In this document: positions 5,973 through 12,598 of the stretch, piece after piece
Layout: each line of letters begins with the position of its first letter
Position numbering within the stretch: position 1 is the stretch's first letter
Assembly: GCA_050053595.1 (NCBI GenBank)
Contig: JASFTK010000040.1
Coordinates: 1-12,598 of the forward strand
Length of the DNA: 12,598 nt
Direction: 5' to 3'
Source: GCA-2726865 sp050053595
GTDB taxonomy: Archaea > Thermoproteota > Bathyarchaeia > TCS64
Translations under genes and position numbers: made by a program
The notes under the pieces: model-generated
Seen by the model: the letters and a program-made list of their open reading frames with translations, nothing else
The model's database searches: none
What the model was told of the DNA's origin: nothing

Positions 5973-5980
5973 TCCAGCGT

Positions 5981-6006
5981 AAGGGGTACGGGTTTTTCCG
6001 GCCCTT
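5981..6006. terminator. Stem-loop with T5 loop between convergent serS and BKACE genes
   Basis: AAGGG (5981-5985) pairs with CCCTT (6002-6006) and CGG (5989-5991) with CCG (5998-6000), around a loop with five Ts (5993-5997). In archaea the T-run itself is the likelier termination signal for serS; the hairpin may protect both 3' ends. Confidence 0.4.
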
Positions 6007-6028
6007 GGCGTTGAGGGGGAGGTTTATC

Positions 6029-6853
6029 TCAGGTCGGTATGTTGAGGATCTCTCTCGCCTCGTCTGGGGAGGCGATCTCTCTCCCATACTCGCGCGCAAT
6101 GTGGGCGATACGTTCCACGAACTGGCTGTTCCTCTCGACCAATTCACCCCGGCGGTAGTAGATATTGTCCTCCATCCCCACCCTGATATGCCCCCCCATC
6201 CCCAGGGCGAAGACCGACATGGGTAGGTGGTGCCTCCCTATCCCTATGATGGACCAGGTTGCATCTTGGGGGATGGAGTCAACCATGTGGATCAGGGTCC
6301 GGGGAGTCGCGGGGGCGCCGTGGGGGGTCCCTAGGACGAACTGGAAGTGGAGGGGCTCCTCCAGTAATCCCTGGTTGCGCATCCGGAGGCATGTAGCGAT
6401 CATGCCGTGATCGAATATCTCAAGCTCGGGCTTGACCCCGGCCTCCCTCATGGCTCTGGCTGCAGCCTCCAAGAACTCAGGGGTGTTGATGAAGGGTCGA
6501 CCGCCCAGCAGGATGGTCCCGGCGTCCAGGCTAGCTAGCTCGGGCTTGAACTGGAGGGGGGTGAGTCGCTTCTCGGTGGAATAGTTGAGCCCGGGGACCC
6601 CGCTGGTTGTGAGGCAAAGCAGCAGATCCGTCTTCTCCCTCAGGGGCTCCACGACTTCCCTGTAGAGCTCAGCGTCCTGGGTCCCGATCTCCGTCTCGGG
6701 GTCCCTGACGTGGATGTGGACGATGGACGCTCCGGCCTCCCAGCACTCGTACGCTGACTGGGCGATCTCCTCTGGGGTGATGGGGATGTAAGGCGTCTTG
6801 GAACGGGGGATGCGGCTACCTGTTATCGCCGCTGTGATGATAAGCTTCTCCAT
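6029..6853 (-). CDS. BKACE-family beta-keto acid cleavage enzyme
   Basis: 274 residues from ATG 6853. The frame extends upstream to 7042, but that part resembles nothing and overlaps the divergent gene; MEKLIITAAITGSRI is the classic family start, and a TATA box lies about 29 nt before it. BKACE enzymes are zinc-dependent TIM barrels that condense a beta-keto acid with acetyl-CoA to give acetoacetate and a new acyl-CoA; the founder Kce acts on 3-keto-5-aminohexanoate in lysine fermentation. Visible here are H46-I-H48-V-R-D (zinc ligands), LTTSG (81-85), PELEIFDHGMI (142-152), FVLGTPHGAPATP (172-184) and GGHIRVGMEDN (220-230) with E228 as third ligand candidate. The specific beta-keto acid cannot be read from sequence, and no lysine-fermentation genes are nearby. 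Confidence 0.92.
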   Translation of the reverse strand: MEKLIITAAITGSRIPRSKTPYIPITPEEIAQSAYECWEAGASIVHIHVRDPETEIGTQDAELYREVVEPLREKTDLLLCLTTSGVPGLNYSTEKRLTPLQFKPELASLDAGTILLGGRPFINTPEFLEAAARAMREAGVKPELEIFDHGMIATCLRMRNQGLLEEPLHFQFVLGTPHGAPATPRTLIHMVDSIPQDATWSIIGIGRHHLPMSVFALGMGGHIRVGMEDNIYYRRGELVERNSQFVERIAHIAREYGREIASPDEAREILNIPT

Positions 6854-6877
6854 GGGGGATTCTGAGGGTTCTAGGAG

Positions 6878-6887
6878 TTTAAAAATT
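6878..6887 (-). promoter_or_regulatory. TATA box for the BKACE gene
   Basis: AATTTTTAAA on the minus strand, centred about 29 nt upstream of the ATG at 6853, implying a leaderless mRNA. It also supports the short start over the longer reading frame, which would begin inside the neighbouring gene. Confidence 0.55.
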
Positions 6888-6943
6888 CTGATACCCCCCC
6901 AGTTAAGAATCTGGCTTAACCCTGCTTGACCTTCCCCGGTAAA

Positions 6944-6952
6944 CCTTATTTT
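6944..6952 (+). promoter_or_regulatory. TATA-like box for the four-helix membrane protein
   Basis: CCTTATTTT, about 28 nt before the ATG at 6975. GGAG at 6963-6966 could be an SD, but would lie very close to the predicted transcript start. Confidence 0.35.
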
Positions 6953-6974
6953 CCCCTGTCGAGGAGACCCACCT

Positions 6975-7400
6975 ATGCCCTCTAGGCTACCAAGGATGGC
7001 GGAGGTCTCCCTGCTATTTTGTCTCATAGCCTTCTCTACCATCCTCGCCTTGGAATTAATCGTATCAACTCTGGTAAATGCTGGTTATGCTGGGGGGTCA
7101 ATGAGATATCTCACGGATGTTTTCCCTGGGGGTCTTGCCTTCTCCTTGTTCTACAGTCTCGCTGGTAGCCTTGTTTTCGTCGCTAAGAGCTATAGGACTG
7201 TGGGGATGGGGGCCAGTTCCAGTGTCTTCGGGTTGTTCTTGGAGTTGGTTCTAATCAGACCTCCTTGGGTGCAAGAACTGGCTGTTCTCAACATATCGTT
7301 TGAGGGGGACCTCTTATTGGTGGTATCCGCACTCTTCTGGTTTATCGTTTGGGCTGTCCCCGCATATCTATCCCACAAGGTCCTCGGAGGAGTACCCTGA
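6975..7400 (+). CDS. Four-helix integral membrane protein of unknown function
   Basis: 141 residues, almost entirely hydrophobic. Likely TM helices are at about 10-34 (starting VSLLFCLIAFSTILALELIV), 52-71 (GGLAFSLFYSLAGSLVFVAK), 77-95 (around SSSVFGLFLELVLI) and 108-132 (LLLVVSALFWFIVWAVPAYL), with short polar ends (MPSRLPR and SHKVLGGVP). No catalytic or transport motif is recognisable, and no family comes to mind. It is divergent from the BKACE gene (121-bp gap with back-to-back promoters) and convergent with the DinB gene 30 bp away, so context gives no function. The long, low-charge open frame with regular TM spacing makes it very likely a real gene. Confidence 0.75.
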   Translation: MPSRLPRMAEVSLLFCLIAFSTILALELIVSTLVNAGYAGGSMRYLTDVFPGGLAFSLFYSLAGSLVFVAKSYRTVGMGASSSVFGLFLELVLIRPPWVQELAVLNISFEGDLLLVVSALFWFIVWAVPAYLSHKVLGGVP

Positions 7401-7430
7401 ACCTCTACTTTGAGCGGAGATTTAGGGGTG

Positions 7431-7895
7431 TCAGATTTCTCCCATGCGTTCCTTGAGGCCTAGGATGGCTGCGATCTGTCCTTCGTGGTGGTGGATCTCG
7501 GATATTGCCAGGAGTATATACTGTGTCTTGGGTTGTTTCCCGATGAACCAGTCTATCTCCTCTTCCAGGGTGTGTGGGCCGAGGCTGTCCAGGGTGTCCA
7601 TCAGCTTATCTTTCCCCTCCTCTAGGTCTCTCACTATCTTCTCCAATGTGAAGTCGGGGTTGTCTACGTAGTCCTCTGGCCAACCCTCGGGGGTGTATTC
7701 TCTGTTCCCCGTTATGATCATGGGGACGAAGACGTGGAGTTCGTGGGAGAGGTGGGTCAGTATCCACCTGAGGGTGTTGGCCTCGGGGCATGATCTCCAG
7801 TCTAACTGCTCCTCATTGAGATCTTTTATAGCCCTCCCAAGTCTGGAGAAGCCCGTCTCAGCGAAGGCTTTCAACATCTCTATTTTCTGGGACAT
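7431..7895 (-). CDS. DinB-like (DinB/YfiT fold) putative metal-dependent protein
   Basis: 154 residues from ATG 7895; the open frame reaches 7964, but a strong archaeal Shine-Dalgarno GGTGAT (7904-7899) sits directly upstream of the internal ATG, fixing the start. It is a four-helix bundle: helix 1 MSQKIEMLKAFAETGFSRL, helix 2 TLRWILTHLSHELHVFVPM with H48/H51/H54, and the terminal helix EIHHHEGQIAAILGL with H135-H137. The H....(H-x-x-H)-E-G-Q layout is the metal triad of the DinB/YfiT superfamily, which includes thiol-S-transferases (bacillithiol, mycothiol) and many uncharacterised damage-inducible proteins. The W..CPEANTLRWILTHL stretch (33-49) is also typical. Substrate unknown. Single-gene unit with a TATA-like box at 7931-7939. 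Confidence 0.85.
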   Translation of the reverse strand: MSQKIEMLKAFAETGFSRLGRAIKDLNEEQLDWRSCPEANTLRWILTHLSHELHVFVPMIITGNREYTPEGWPEDYVDNPDFTLEKIVRDLEEGKDKLMDTLDSLGPHTLEEEIDWFIGKQPKTQYILLAISEIHHHEGQIAAILGLKERMGEI

Positions 7896-7898
7896 ACA

Positions 7899-7904
7899 AT
7901 CACC
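7899..7904 (-). promoter_or_regulatory. Strong archaeal Shine-Dalgarno for the DinB-like gene
   Basis: GGTGAT on the minus strand, three bases before ATG 7895. It matches the anti-SD end of archaeal 16S rRNA and decides the start against the longer frame from 7964. Confidence 0.7.
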
Positions 7905-7930
7905 TGGATAACTGATGAAGGTGGCTGATC

Positions 7931-7939
7931 CGTATAATG
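7931..7939 (-). promoter_or_regulatory. TATA-like box for the DinB-like gene
   Basis: CATTATACG on the minus strand, about 40 nt upstream of ATG 7895. A start near 7908 would include the GGTGAT SD in a short leader. Confidence 0.4.
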
Positions 7940-7980
7940 TTTTCCAGCCCCAACAACCATTCATTGTTTTAATTCCATCT

Positions 7981-8033
7981 ATTAATAAAACGGTATAACT
8001 GATACGTTATCATGCTCTTTTTTCACATGGTGA
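7981..8033 (+). promoter_or_regulatory. Promoter and Shine-Dalgarno of the large surface protein
   Basis: An A/T-rich box ATTAATAAA (7981-7989) predicts a start near 8012. GGTGA at 8029-8033 lies four bases before the GTG start at 8038, a standard archaeal SD. An ATG at 8027 overlaps the SD but is out of frame and meets a stop after six codons. Confidence 0.5.
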
Positions 8034-8037
8034 ATAA

Positions 8038-10641
8038 GTGGCACTAAATAATTATAGGTTCAACCCTTTTTTCCGTATTTTATTAATCATCATTATTTTA
8101 TCCATTCTTTTCCCTAATTCCTTGAGGGTGTCTTCTTCTTCACCTCTTTCTATTGGTTTAGGGTCGGGGGAGTTGTTTGATGTTGTGACGGGGGGTCAGA
8201 TCGTCTCAGGGGGTAAGGGCGATGTCCTGTTGGTGAACGGTTCCGGTGTTGTCTCTGGGGGGCTTATCGATGTTTATTGGGATTCCGTTGGTGATTGGGA
8301 TCCTTCTAGCTGCACGGGGCTGCTCAATTCGACCGTTGGGACGTCTGCAGGGGTCTTTGAGGTCCAGATCCCGGTTCCCAACTGTCTGGCAGGTGTCCAT
8401 TACGTGTGGGTGGTCGCCCCTGAGCAGCGTGAGACCGCCCGGAGTACGCCTTTCACGGTGGAGCCCAAGCTCATCATGGATGAGAGGGTGGCGGCCAAGG
8501 ATGAACTGGTTGTCAGAGGCTACAGCCTCACCCCCGGAGACTCGATATCTCTGACGATCAATGACGCCTCGAACACTGCGACTCTGGGTACCGATCCCGC
8601 GGACTTGGTGAGTGACTCGCGGGGATCTTTCGAAGCGACCGTCACTTTGCCCAACTGGTCAGATGGCGATTATTTCGTGAACTCGACCGACGAGTCCGGG
8701 GGGGAGGTCTCCATCACAGTAACGATGGGGACCGTGATCTCTATATCGCCGGTTTCGGGGCCCGAGGGTACAATCATCAAGGTCAGCGGGAGGGGGTTCA
8801 CGCCCAGCGGTCAGGTCGCGGAGGGGGACGTCTCTTGGGACAACTGGACCAAGGTCCAACTCATCAGTAACAAGACCTCGATAGACTCCAATGGACGTTT
8901 CTCGACCTATGTTGTCGTACCCTCCCGTGGCCTGGGGGTGCACACCCTTGAGGTAACGGAGGGCTCGAACTCCGACTCTGAGGATTTTGAGGTCACCGGG
9001 TTGGCCGGGGTCACCCTCTCTGCGGTCTACGGTGAACCGGGGACCACTGTCACCGTGGAGGGGACCAATTTCCCCCGTTGGAGCGGTAGGACCGTGAAAA
9101 TATACTTTGCCTCGGTCAAGGTTGCGGGGGCCTCAACAGACAGCAATGGCAGGTTTTCCACGGGATTCGTTGTCCCCTCCTTCTCTCCCGGAGACTACAC
9201 CCTCACAGCCAACTGTTCCGACGAGGTGAACGTGAGTACGACCTTCCATATAGGGTATTTCCAGCTGTCAGTGGATCCCCCCTCAGGTCCATCCGGTATC
9301 CAGGTAAACATCACCGGCTCCGGTTTCTCGGCTGGGGATTTCGATCTCCTCATGGGCGGTTATCTGGTTGAGGCTCTGGGCACCGTCTCGGCGGGGGGCG
9401 TCCTCTACGAGTCATTCTATATCCCTTCTCTACCCGTCGGTAGTTACGCCGTATTTGTCAACGACTCGAGGGGGTATCTGTACAACTCCAGTTTCTCGGT
9501 GAGTGCCACCACCTCGTTGGAGACCGGGACGGGGAACGCAGCGGTGGGTTACAACCTCACCTTTACCGGGGAGGACTTTGTGCGTTCCAATGGCACGGGT
9601 CTGGTCTGGGTCGTGAGTAACTCTACTTGGAGCATGGAGATCTCAGATGAGGTTCTGGCTCCCGGGGGCTCCGATAAGGCTTTTATCGACGGCGAGGGGG
9701 GCTTCACAGCCGTCTGGAACGTCTCCGATTCCCTGATGGTCGGGCGGAACTATACCATAAAGGCGTGTGATTCGCTGGATCCGAACACCACGAGGGCTGA
9801 GACGAGGGTCTCCGTCGTGGAGGTGAGTATAGACGCCAGACCCAACGCTGGTACGTACCATCTTGGCGACTATATGACCTTCACAATCGAGTCCAACTTC
9901 CCCAAGCCCTATCTCCTCCTTGAGATCTGGGATTCATCCGGGGCGCTGTTCTACACCTCATCTTTTGATGCTGGCGATTGGGTCTCACTACTGGACACTA
10001 ATCATATCTTGTACCCTAGCCAGGTCGATGATGTGAGCGGTGGTCCCTACAGGATCCCCCGCGGAGCTAAAACGGGCTTGTGGACGTGGCGTCTCATTGA
10101 TGGACGGGGGGCGCTGCTTGATGAAGGTTCATTCGAGGTCAAGCCCTCTGAGACCGATATTATCGCAGGGAAGTTGTCCGGTATCGGGGACTCCCTGTTG
10201 GAGGTGGCTGTGGACCTCGATGATCTGGGTGCCAATGTGTTTGACGTCGGGGCGGGTCTCGGGGATGTGAGGTCCCAGATCGGTATAGTTGACCGGGGTT
10301 TAGACCAGTTCAGATCAGAGTTGGCTATGAACCTCTCCCAGGGGTTTGCTCCCGCTGCGGGGGAGACTGAGTCCCTGCGTAATTCCGCTGAGGGTCTGGT
10401 GGAGGAGTTCGGCGAGATACTCTCCGATAATGAGAGGGCTCGGGTATCAGCTGAAGACGCTCGGGCAGCTGCGGACTCGGCGAAGGCCTCAGCCGATGAG
10501 GCGAAGAACGTGGCGAATAACCAGTATTCCTTGTTCTATAGCTTGATCGGGCTCTCAGTTGTGGCGACAGTCGCCTCGTCTCTGCTCCTCATGCAGTTGA
10601 GAAAAGAAGCGGAGGAGCCCGAGTTGACCGTTCTCGAATGA
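8038..10641 (+). CDS. Large secreted, membrane-anchored Ig-like repeat protein (candidate S-layer or surface stalk protein)
   Basis: 867 residues from a GTG start; a stop lies one codon upstream and GGTGA precedes it, so the start is firm. Residues 1 to about 33 form a signal peptide (FFRILLIIIILSILF core). Residues about 39-590 hold roughly six Ig-like/IPT-like beta modules of 80-95 residues, each opening with a GPEGT..KVSGRGF-type strand pair (235-254, 327-345, 410-430) and closing with a DSNGRFST..VPS-type hairpin (283-296 and 368-381). A further beta domain spans about 594-702. Then a heptad-rich helical region (705-827, ending in alanine-rich AEDARAAADSAKASADEAK), one TM helix (832-853) and a short charged tail. 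I count 18 N-x-S/T sequons, nearly all outside. The plan fits an N-glycosylated surface-layer or stalk protein anchored by its C terminus; exact role unproven. Confidence 0.82.
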   Translation: MALNNYRFNPFFRILLIIIILSILFPNSLRVSSSSPLSIGLGSGELFDVVTGGQIVSGGKGDVLLVNGSGVVSGGLIDVYWDSVGDWDPSSCTGLLNSTVGTSAGVFEVQIPVPNCLAGVHYVWVVAPEQRETARSTPFTVEPKLIMDERVAAKDELVVRGYSLTPGDSISLTINDASNTATLGTDPADLVSDSRGSFEATVTLPNWSDGDYFVNSTDESGGEVSITVTMGTVISISPVSGPEGTIIKVSGRGFTPSGQVAEGDVSWDNWTKVQLISNKTSIDSNGRFSTYVVVPSRGLGVHTLEVTEGSNSDSEDFEVTGLAGVTLSAVYGEPGTTVTVEGTNFPRWSGRTVKIYFASVKVAGASTDSNGRFSTGFVVPSFSPGDYTLTANCSDEVNVSTTFHIGYFQLSVDPPSGPSGIQVNITGSGFSAGDFDLLMGGYLVEALGTVSAGGVLYESFYIPSLPVGSYAVFVNDSRGYLYNSSFSVSATTSLETGTGNAAVGYNLTFTGEDFVRSNGTGLVWVVSNSTWSMEISDEVLAPGGSDKAFIDGEGGFTAVWNVSDSLMVGRNYTIKACDSLDPNTTRAETRVSVVEVSIDARPNAGTYHLGDYMTFTIESNFPKPYLLLEIWDSSGALFYTSSFDAGDWVSLLDTNHILYPSQVDDVSGGPYRIPRGAKTGLWTWRLIDGRGALLDEGSFEVKPSETDIIAGKLSGIGDSLLEVAVDLDDLGANVFDVGAGLGDVRSQIGIVDRGLDQFRSELAMNLSQGFAPAAGETESLRNSAEGLVEEFGEILSDNERARVSAEDARAAADSAKASADEAKNVANNQYSLFYSLIGLSVVATVASSLLLMQLRKEAEEPELTVLE

Positions 10642-10650
10642 GGGGGTATC

Positions 10651-10681
10651 TTTTTGTAGTTTTTCTCGGCCGTGATAAAAA
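10651..10681. terminator. Opposed T-tracts between convergent genes
   Basis: Two T5 runs (10651-10655, 10660-10664) follow the surface-protein stop on the plus strand; an A5 run (10677-10681) gives a T5 run after the regulator's stop on the minus strand. Such T-tracts are the usual archaeal termination signal, so this 42-bp gap serves both genes. Confidence 0.5.
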
Positions 10682-10683
10682 GG

Positions 10684-11745
10684 TCAGAGATCCATCTTGG
10701 AGATGACGGATCCGACCATGTAGTCGTGGTCGTCCTGCCATTTACCGTCTTGGAATGGCTCATCGTGGAACCAGTACCTCATGCTGGACCTGTAGTCGCA
10801 CCAGTGTATCTCAACGGATTCGCATTCCTCAAGCAGGGTGGTGACTAGGGGAGGGAAGTCAATGGCGGTGGTTGTGGTGTAGAGGACGAACCCCTCAAGG
10901 GTCTGGATGAAGGTGCTCTGGAACGGGAGAAGTTTGACGGCTGCGGCGACCCTTTGAGTGGTCTCCGTTGGACACTTACAGTTGAGGATGGTGTGGGAGG
11001 TGAGCTGCAGCAGGTGCATCCCGGCGACGACCCTGTAGCCTTGGATAACCCCTTTCTTCTCCATCGCCTTCTTCCGTCTGCTCAGATGATAGGGCTCGAC
11101 TTCGGCGTCGGCGGCGACATCTTTGTACTTTCTTTTAGAGTCTCTGGATAGTTGCCTGAGGATCCTCATATCCGCTTTGTCGAGGCGGTGGAGCACGCTC
11201 TGGGGAGGGCTATTCAGTCTTTCGGGCTCTATGTTGCCCAGGGTCTCTTTCCACTCTGCCCAGTTGAAGGTCCATTTCTCCTGGGGGTTATAGTAGCTGA
11301 AATCGGTCTCGACGGTCAAGACGTTTGTGAGAGTGTTTATGGTTTTATACCCTTGGATGATCCCCTCTTTTCTGAGTCTGTCGAAGAACTCTAAGAGAGT
11401 CGGGGTCGTGTGTGTGGGGATGGCGAAGATAGAGAAGATGCCTATACAAGTTCCGAAACATCTTATCCTGTACTTGGTGTATGGGTGGAGATCCAGGCCT
11501 TTCTCAAAGGTCATCCAATTTTCCGGACCTACCTTGGTCATAACTATCAGCGGTTCGAGGCCGACAGTGAAGTTGTTGATTTGTGCTGAGACGCCGTAGA
11601 CGATCTCTTTGGCGTAGAGGGTCTCCATTGTTTTTTTCGCGGTGGCGGGGGCGATGCCGCACTCTTCACTAAGTTGTTGATTGGTACAGGTGGGTGTCTT
11701 ACCTAGTATCGTAAGCACCTTTAGAGCCCTGGCATCAAGACTCAA
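10684..11745 (-). CDS. Tandem Lrp/AsnC-like transcriptional regulator (HTH-RAM-HTH-RAM)
   Basis: 353 residues. The first HTH is at about 5-50 (LDARALKVLTILGKTPTCTN, then SEECGIAPATAKKTMETL). A RAM-like alpha/beta half follows at 60-145, including FGTCIGIFSIFAIP and LRKEGIIQGY. The second HTH is at 187-240 (LDKADMRILRQLSRDSKRKY, then HLSRRKKAMEKKGVIQGY), and a second effector-like half at 245-325. Ordinary Lrp/AsnC proteins have one HTH and one RAM in about 150 residues, so this is an internal duplication or fusion. It should bind DNA and may sense a small ligand, perhaps an amino acid; the ligand is unknown. The start is TTG at 11745, with AGGGGA (11758-11753) seven bases upstream; the next in-frame Met (residue 40) would cut the first HTH. 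It sits between surface-protein genes. Confidence 0.82.
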   Translation of the reverse strand: MSLDARALKVLTILGKTPTCTNQQLSEECGIAPATAKKTMETLYAKEIVYGVSAQINNFTVGLEPLIVMTKVGPENWMTFEKGLDLHPYTKYRIRCFGTCIGIFSIFAIPTHTTPTLLEFFDRLRKEGIIQGYKTINTLTNVLTVETDFSYYNPQEKWTFNWAEWKETLGNIEPERLNSPPQSVLHRLDKADMRILRQLSRDSKRKYKDVAADAEVEPYHLSRRKKAMEKKGVIQGYRVVAGMHLLQLTSHTILNCKCPTETTQRVAAAVKLLPFQSTFIQTLEGFVLYTTTTAIDFPPLVTTLLEECESVEIHWCDYRSSMRYWFHDEPFQDGKWQDDHDYMVGSVISKMDL

Positions 11746-11809
11746 GTTCTATTCCCCTGGTTTCCCCATTGGACCATATTCTACTCTTTCTGGGTAGACT
11801 TCTCTTTAC

Positions 11810-12247
11810 CTATCCCTTTGGTGGGCCTGGTGTTCCACCTGGTGGATCGAAAGTGAAGGATGCAGTGGTGGTGAGGTCTTCACAGTATGCTGTTACGGTT
11901 ATCTCGTACATGCCCTTTATCGTAACGAAATCATTGAAGGTGGTCTGGTAGTCTATCTTTAGGACGGACTGATCTGTCCCTGTCCCGGTCAACTTGATCT
12001 TTTGGGATTCTGATCCCCCTTCCGGGTCGGTGATCTCGATCTCAAGGTTGATCTTAACGGTATCTGTGGTTGAGACGGATACTTTCCCGTAGACTAGGAT
12101 ATCGTCTTTAAGTGAGTCGCTGTCTGTGGAAACTGTTCTGGCTGCGGCTGTGACCTTAAAGCCGTCTACGGAAGCGTTCACGATGAATGCGGATGTGATC
12201 AGTAGGATGAGAAGGATGGGTAAACCTAAGAGTTTGTTTCTTTTCAT
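11810..12247 (-). CDS. Small secreted beta-rich protein
   Basis: 145 residues. A signal peptide is clear: MKRNK, then LLGLPILLILLITSAFIVNA, with cleavage likely near residues 25-27. The mature part is threonine- and serine-rich with alternating beta-strand patterns (DDILVYGKVSVSTTDTVKIN, then LEIEITDPEG, GMYEITVTAYCEDLT), consistent with one Ig- or CARDB-like extracellular domain, and ends in a Pro/Gly tail PPGGTPGPPKG. No TM anchor or LPXTG-like signal is seen, so it is either released or held by other surface components. I recognise no named family. It lies 64 bp upstream of the regulator on the same strand and may share its transcript, though a weak A/T box (about 11776-11783) could serve the regulator separately. 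Confidence 0.75.
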   Translation of the reverse strand: MKRNKLLGLPILLILLITSAFIVNASVDGFKVTAAARTVSTDSDSLKDDILVYGKVSVSTTDTVKINLEIEITDPEGGSESQKIKLTGTGTDQSVLKIDYQTTFNDFVTIKGMYEITVTAYCEDLTTTASFTFDPPGGTPGPPKG

Positions 12248-12277
12248 TTATATCGCGTCTAGGAATAGTAACTTACC

Positions 12278-12287
12278 TATTTAAAAA
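12278..12287 (-). promoter_or_regulatory. TATA box for the small secreted protein
   Basis: TTTTTAAATA on the minus strand, about 35 nt upstream of ATG 12247, predicting a short leader of roughly 10 nt. It lies in the A/T-rich 261-bp divergent gap 12248-12508, whose middle (about 12290-12410) shows long T-runs and no gene or RNA that I can identify. Confidence 0.5.
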
Positions 12288-12428
12288 TGATTTTATTTAC
12301 ATTCCTCTGCTATTTTTTTCAATTTTTTTGGTTTAATTTAATAATATTTACACTTTTTGTGTCTAACGCGGTTTGGCTTTACATTATTACATATATTTAA
12401 GCTTTACCCCTAAGACTTATAAGGCGAT

Positions 12429-12463
12429 CCTATAAAAAGGTCCATACTTCGAAAAAAGCATGG
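12429..12463 (+). promoter_or_regulatory. TATA box with an adjacent palindrome (candidate operator)
   Basis: CCTATAAAAAGG (12429-12440) is a strong archaeal TATA box; a second, CTTATAAGG, lies just upstream (about 12416-12424). Directly after the first is CCATACTT-CGAAAA-AAGCATGG (12442-12463), an 8-bp inverted repeat with one A/C mismatch, which spans the expected start near 12457. That position suits a repressor site better than an RNA element. The regulator encoded at 10684-11745 is the obvious candidate, by proximity only. Confidence 0.45.
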
Positions 12464-12508
12464 TCTAGGTTTGGGTAAGAAAAGGGTACTTTGAATGGTG
12501 AGTTTGAT

Positions 12509-12598
12509 ATGAAGGGAAAGAAATTAGTTCTCACATATGTCATCATCTTCCTTTCCCTTCTACTCATCAACTCGTATACTCAGACCCACAGCCCCTTG
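12509..12598 (+). CDS. N terminus of a second signal-peptide protein, cut by the window edge
   Basis: Thirty codons are visible: a basic start MKGKK, a hydrophobic core LVLTYVIIFLSLLLI, then NSYTQTHSPL, which is a standard signal peptide with the cleavage region near residues 23-25. GGTGA at 12497-12501, seven bases before the ATG, is a good archaeal SD, and a strong TATA box lies at 12429-12440. The mature protein is outside the window, so its role is unknown; its neighbours suggest another secreted or surface component. Confidence 0.65.
   Translation, partial: MKGKKLVLTYVIIFLSLLLINSYTQTHSPL

Noticed and set aside
6854..7042. 63-residue N-terminal extension of the BKACE frame
   Set aside because: It overlaps the divergent membrane-protein gene, contains the TATA box, and the family starts at MEKLIITAAITG.
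7896..7964. 23-residue N-terminal extension of the DinB-like frame
   Set aside because: A GGTGAT Shine-Dalgarno lies inside it directly before the ATG at 7895, and the extension crosses the TATA-like box.
7988..8010. Short inverted repeat ATAAC...GTTAT upstream of the surface protein
   Set aside because: Only five base pairs in an A/T-rich promoter; expected by chance.
1..12598. CRISPR arrays, insertion sequences, attachment sites and defence operons
   Set aside because: No regularly spaced repeats, transposase or integrase motifs, long direct repeats, or recognisable defence effectors were found on either strand.

Overview
This window reads as chromosomal DNA of an archaeon. The evidence is a tRNA-Ser gene carrying a 16-nt intron bounded by a textbook bulge-helix-bulge splice motif, TATA-like boxes about 25-35 nt upstream of most starts (several genes look leaderless), GGTGA-type Shine-Dalgarno sites on others, archaea-leaning families (ComB, a DUF2153-like protein, tandem Lrp-like regulators) and a heavily sequon-decorated surface protein. 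A bacterial-type SerRS, a BKACE enzyme and a moderately high G+C content fit an uncultured TACK lineage such as Bathyarchaeia. That placement is inference; no marker here settles it.

Layout. Positions 1-87 hold the start of a minus-strand membrane dipeptidase, followed by a DUF2153-like small protein (170-514, minus). A plus-strand block follows: intron-bearing tRNA-Ser(GGA) (597-699), a small cupin (750-1094), a DppB-type permease without its usual partners (1171-2265) and a guanidino-modifying-superfamily enzyme (2318-3454). Next come ComB-family 2-phosphosulfolactate phosphatase (minus, 3556-4242) and an unknown 62-residue protein (minus, 4345-4533), divergent from serS (4671-5972). Then a BKACE enzyme (minus, 6029-6853), a four-helix membrane protein (plus, 6975-7400) and a DinB-fold protein (minus, 7431-7895). 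The last 4.7 kb concern the cell surface: an 867-residue signal-peptide/Ig-like-repeat/coiled-coil/TM protein (8038-10641), a duplicated Lrp-type regulator (minus, 10684-11745), a small secreted protein (minus, 11810-12247) and the start of another signal-peptide protein (12509 to the edge).

Most genes appear to be single transcription units that change strand often; no gap exceeds 300 bp. No CRISPR array, transposase, prophage gene or complete multi-gene defence system is visible. The best candidates for something new are the tRNA-Ser intron at position 29/30, two mutually exclusive RNA hairpins in front of comB, a near-symmetric shared promoter and leader hairpin in front of serS, the HTH-RAM-HTH-RAM regulator beside surface-protein genes, and the large surface protein itself.
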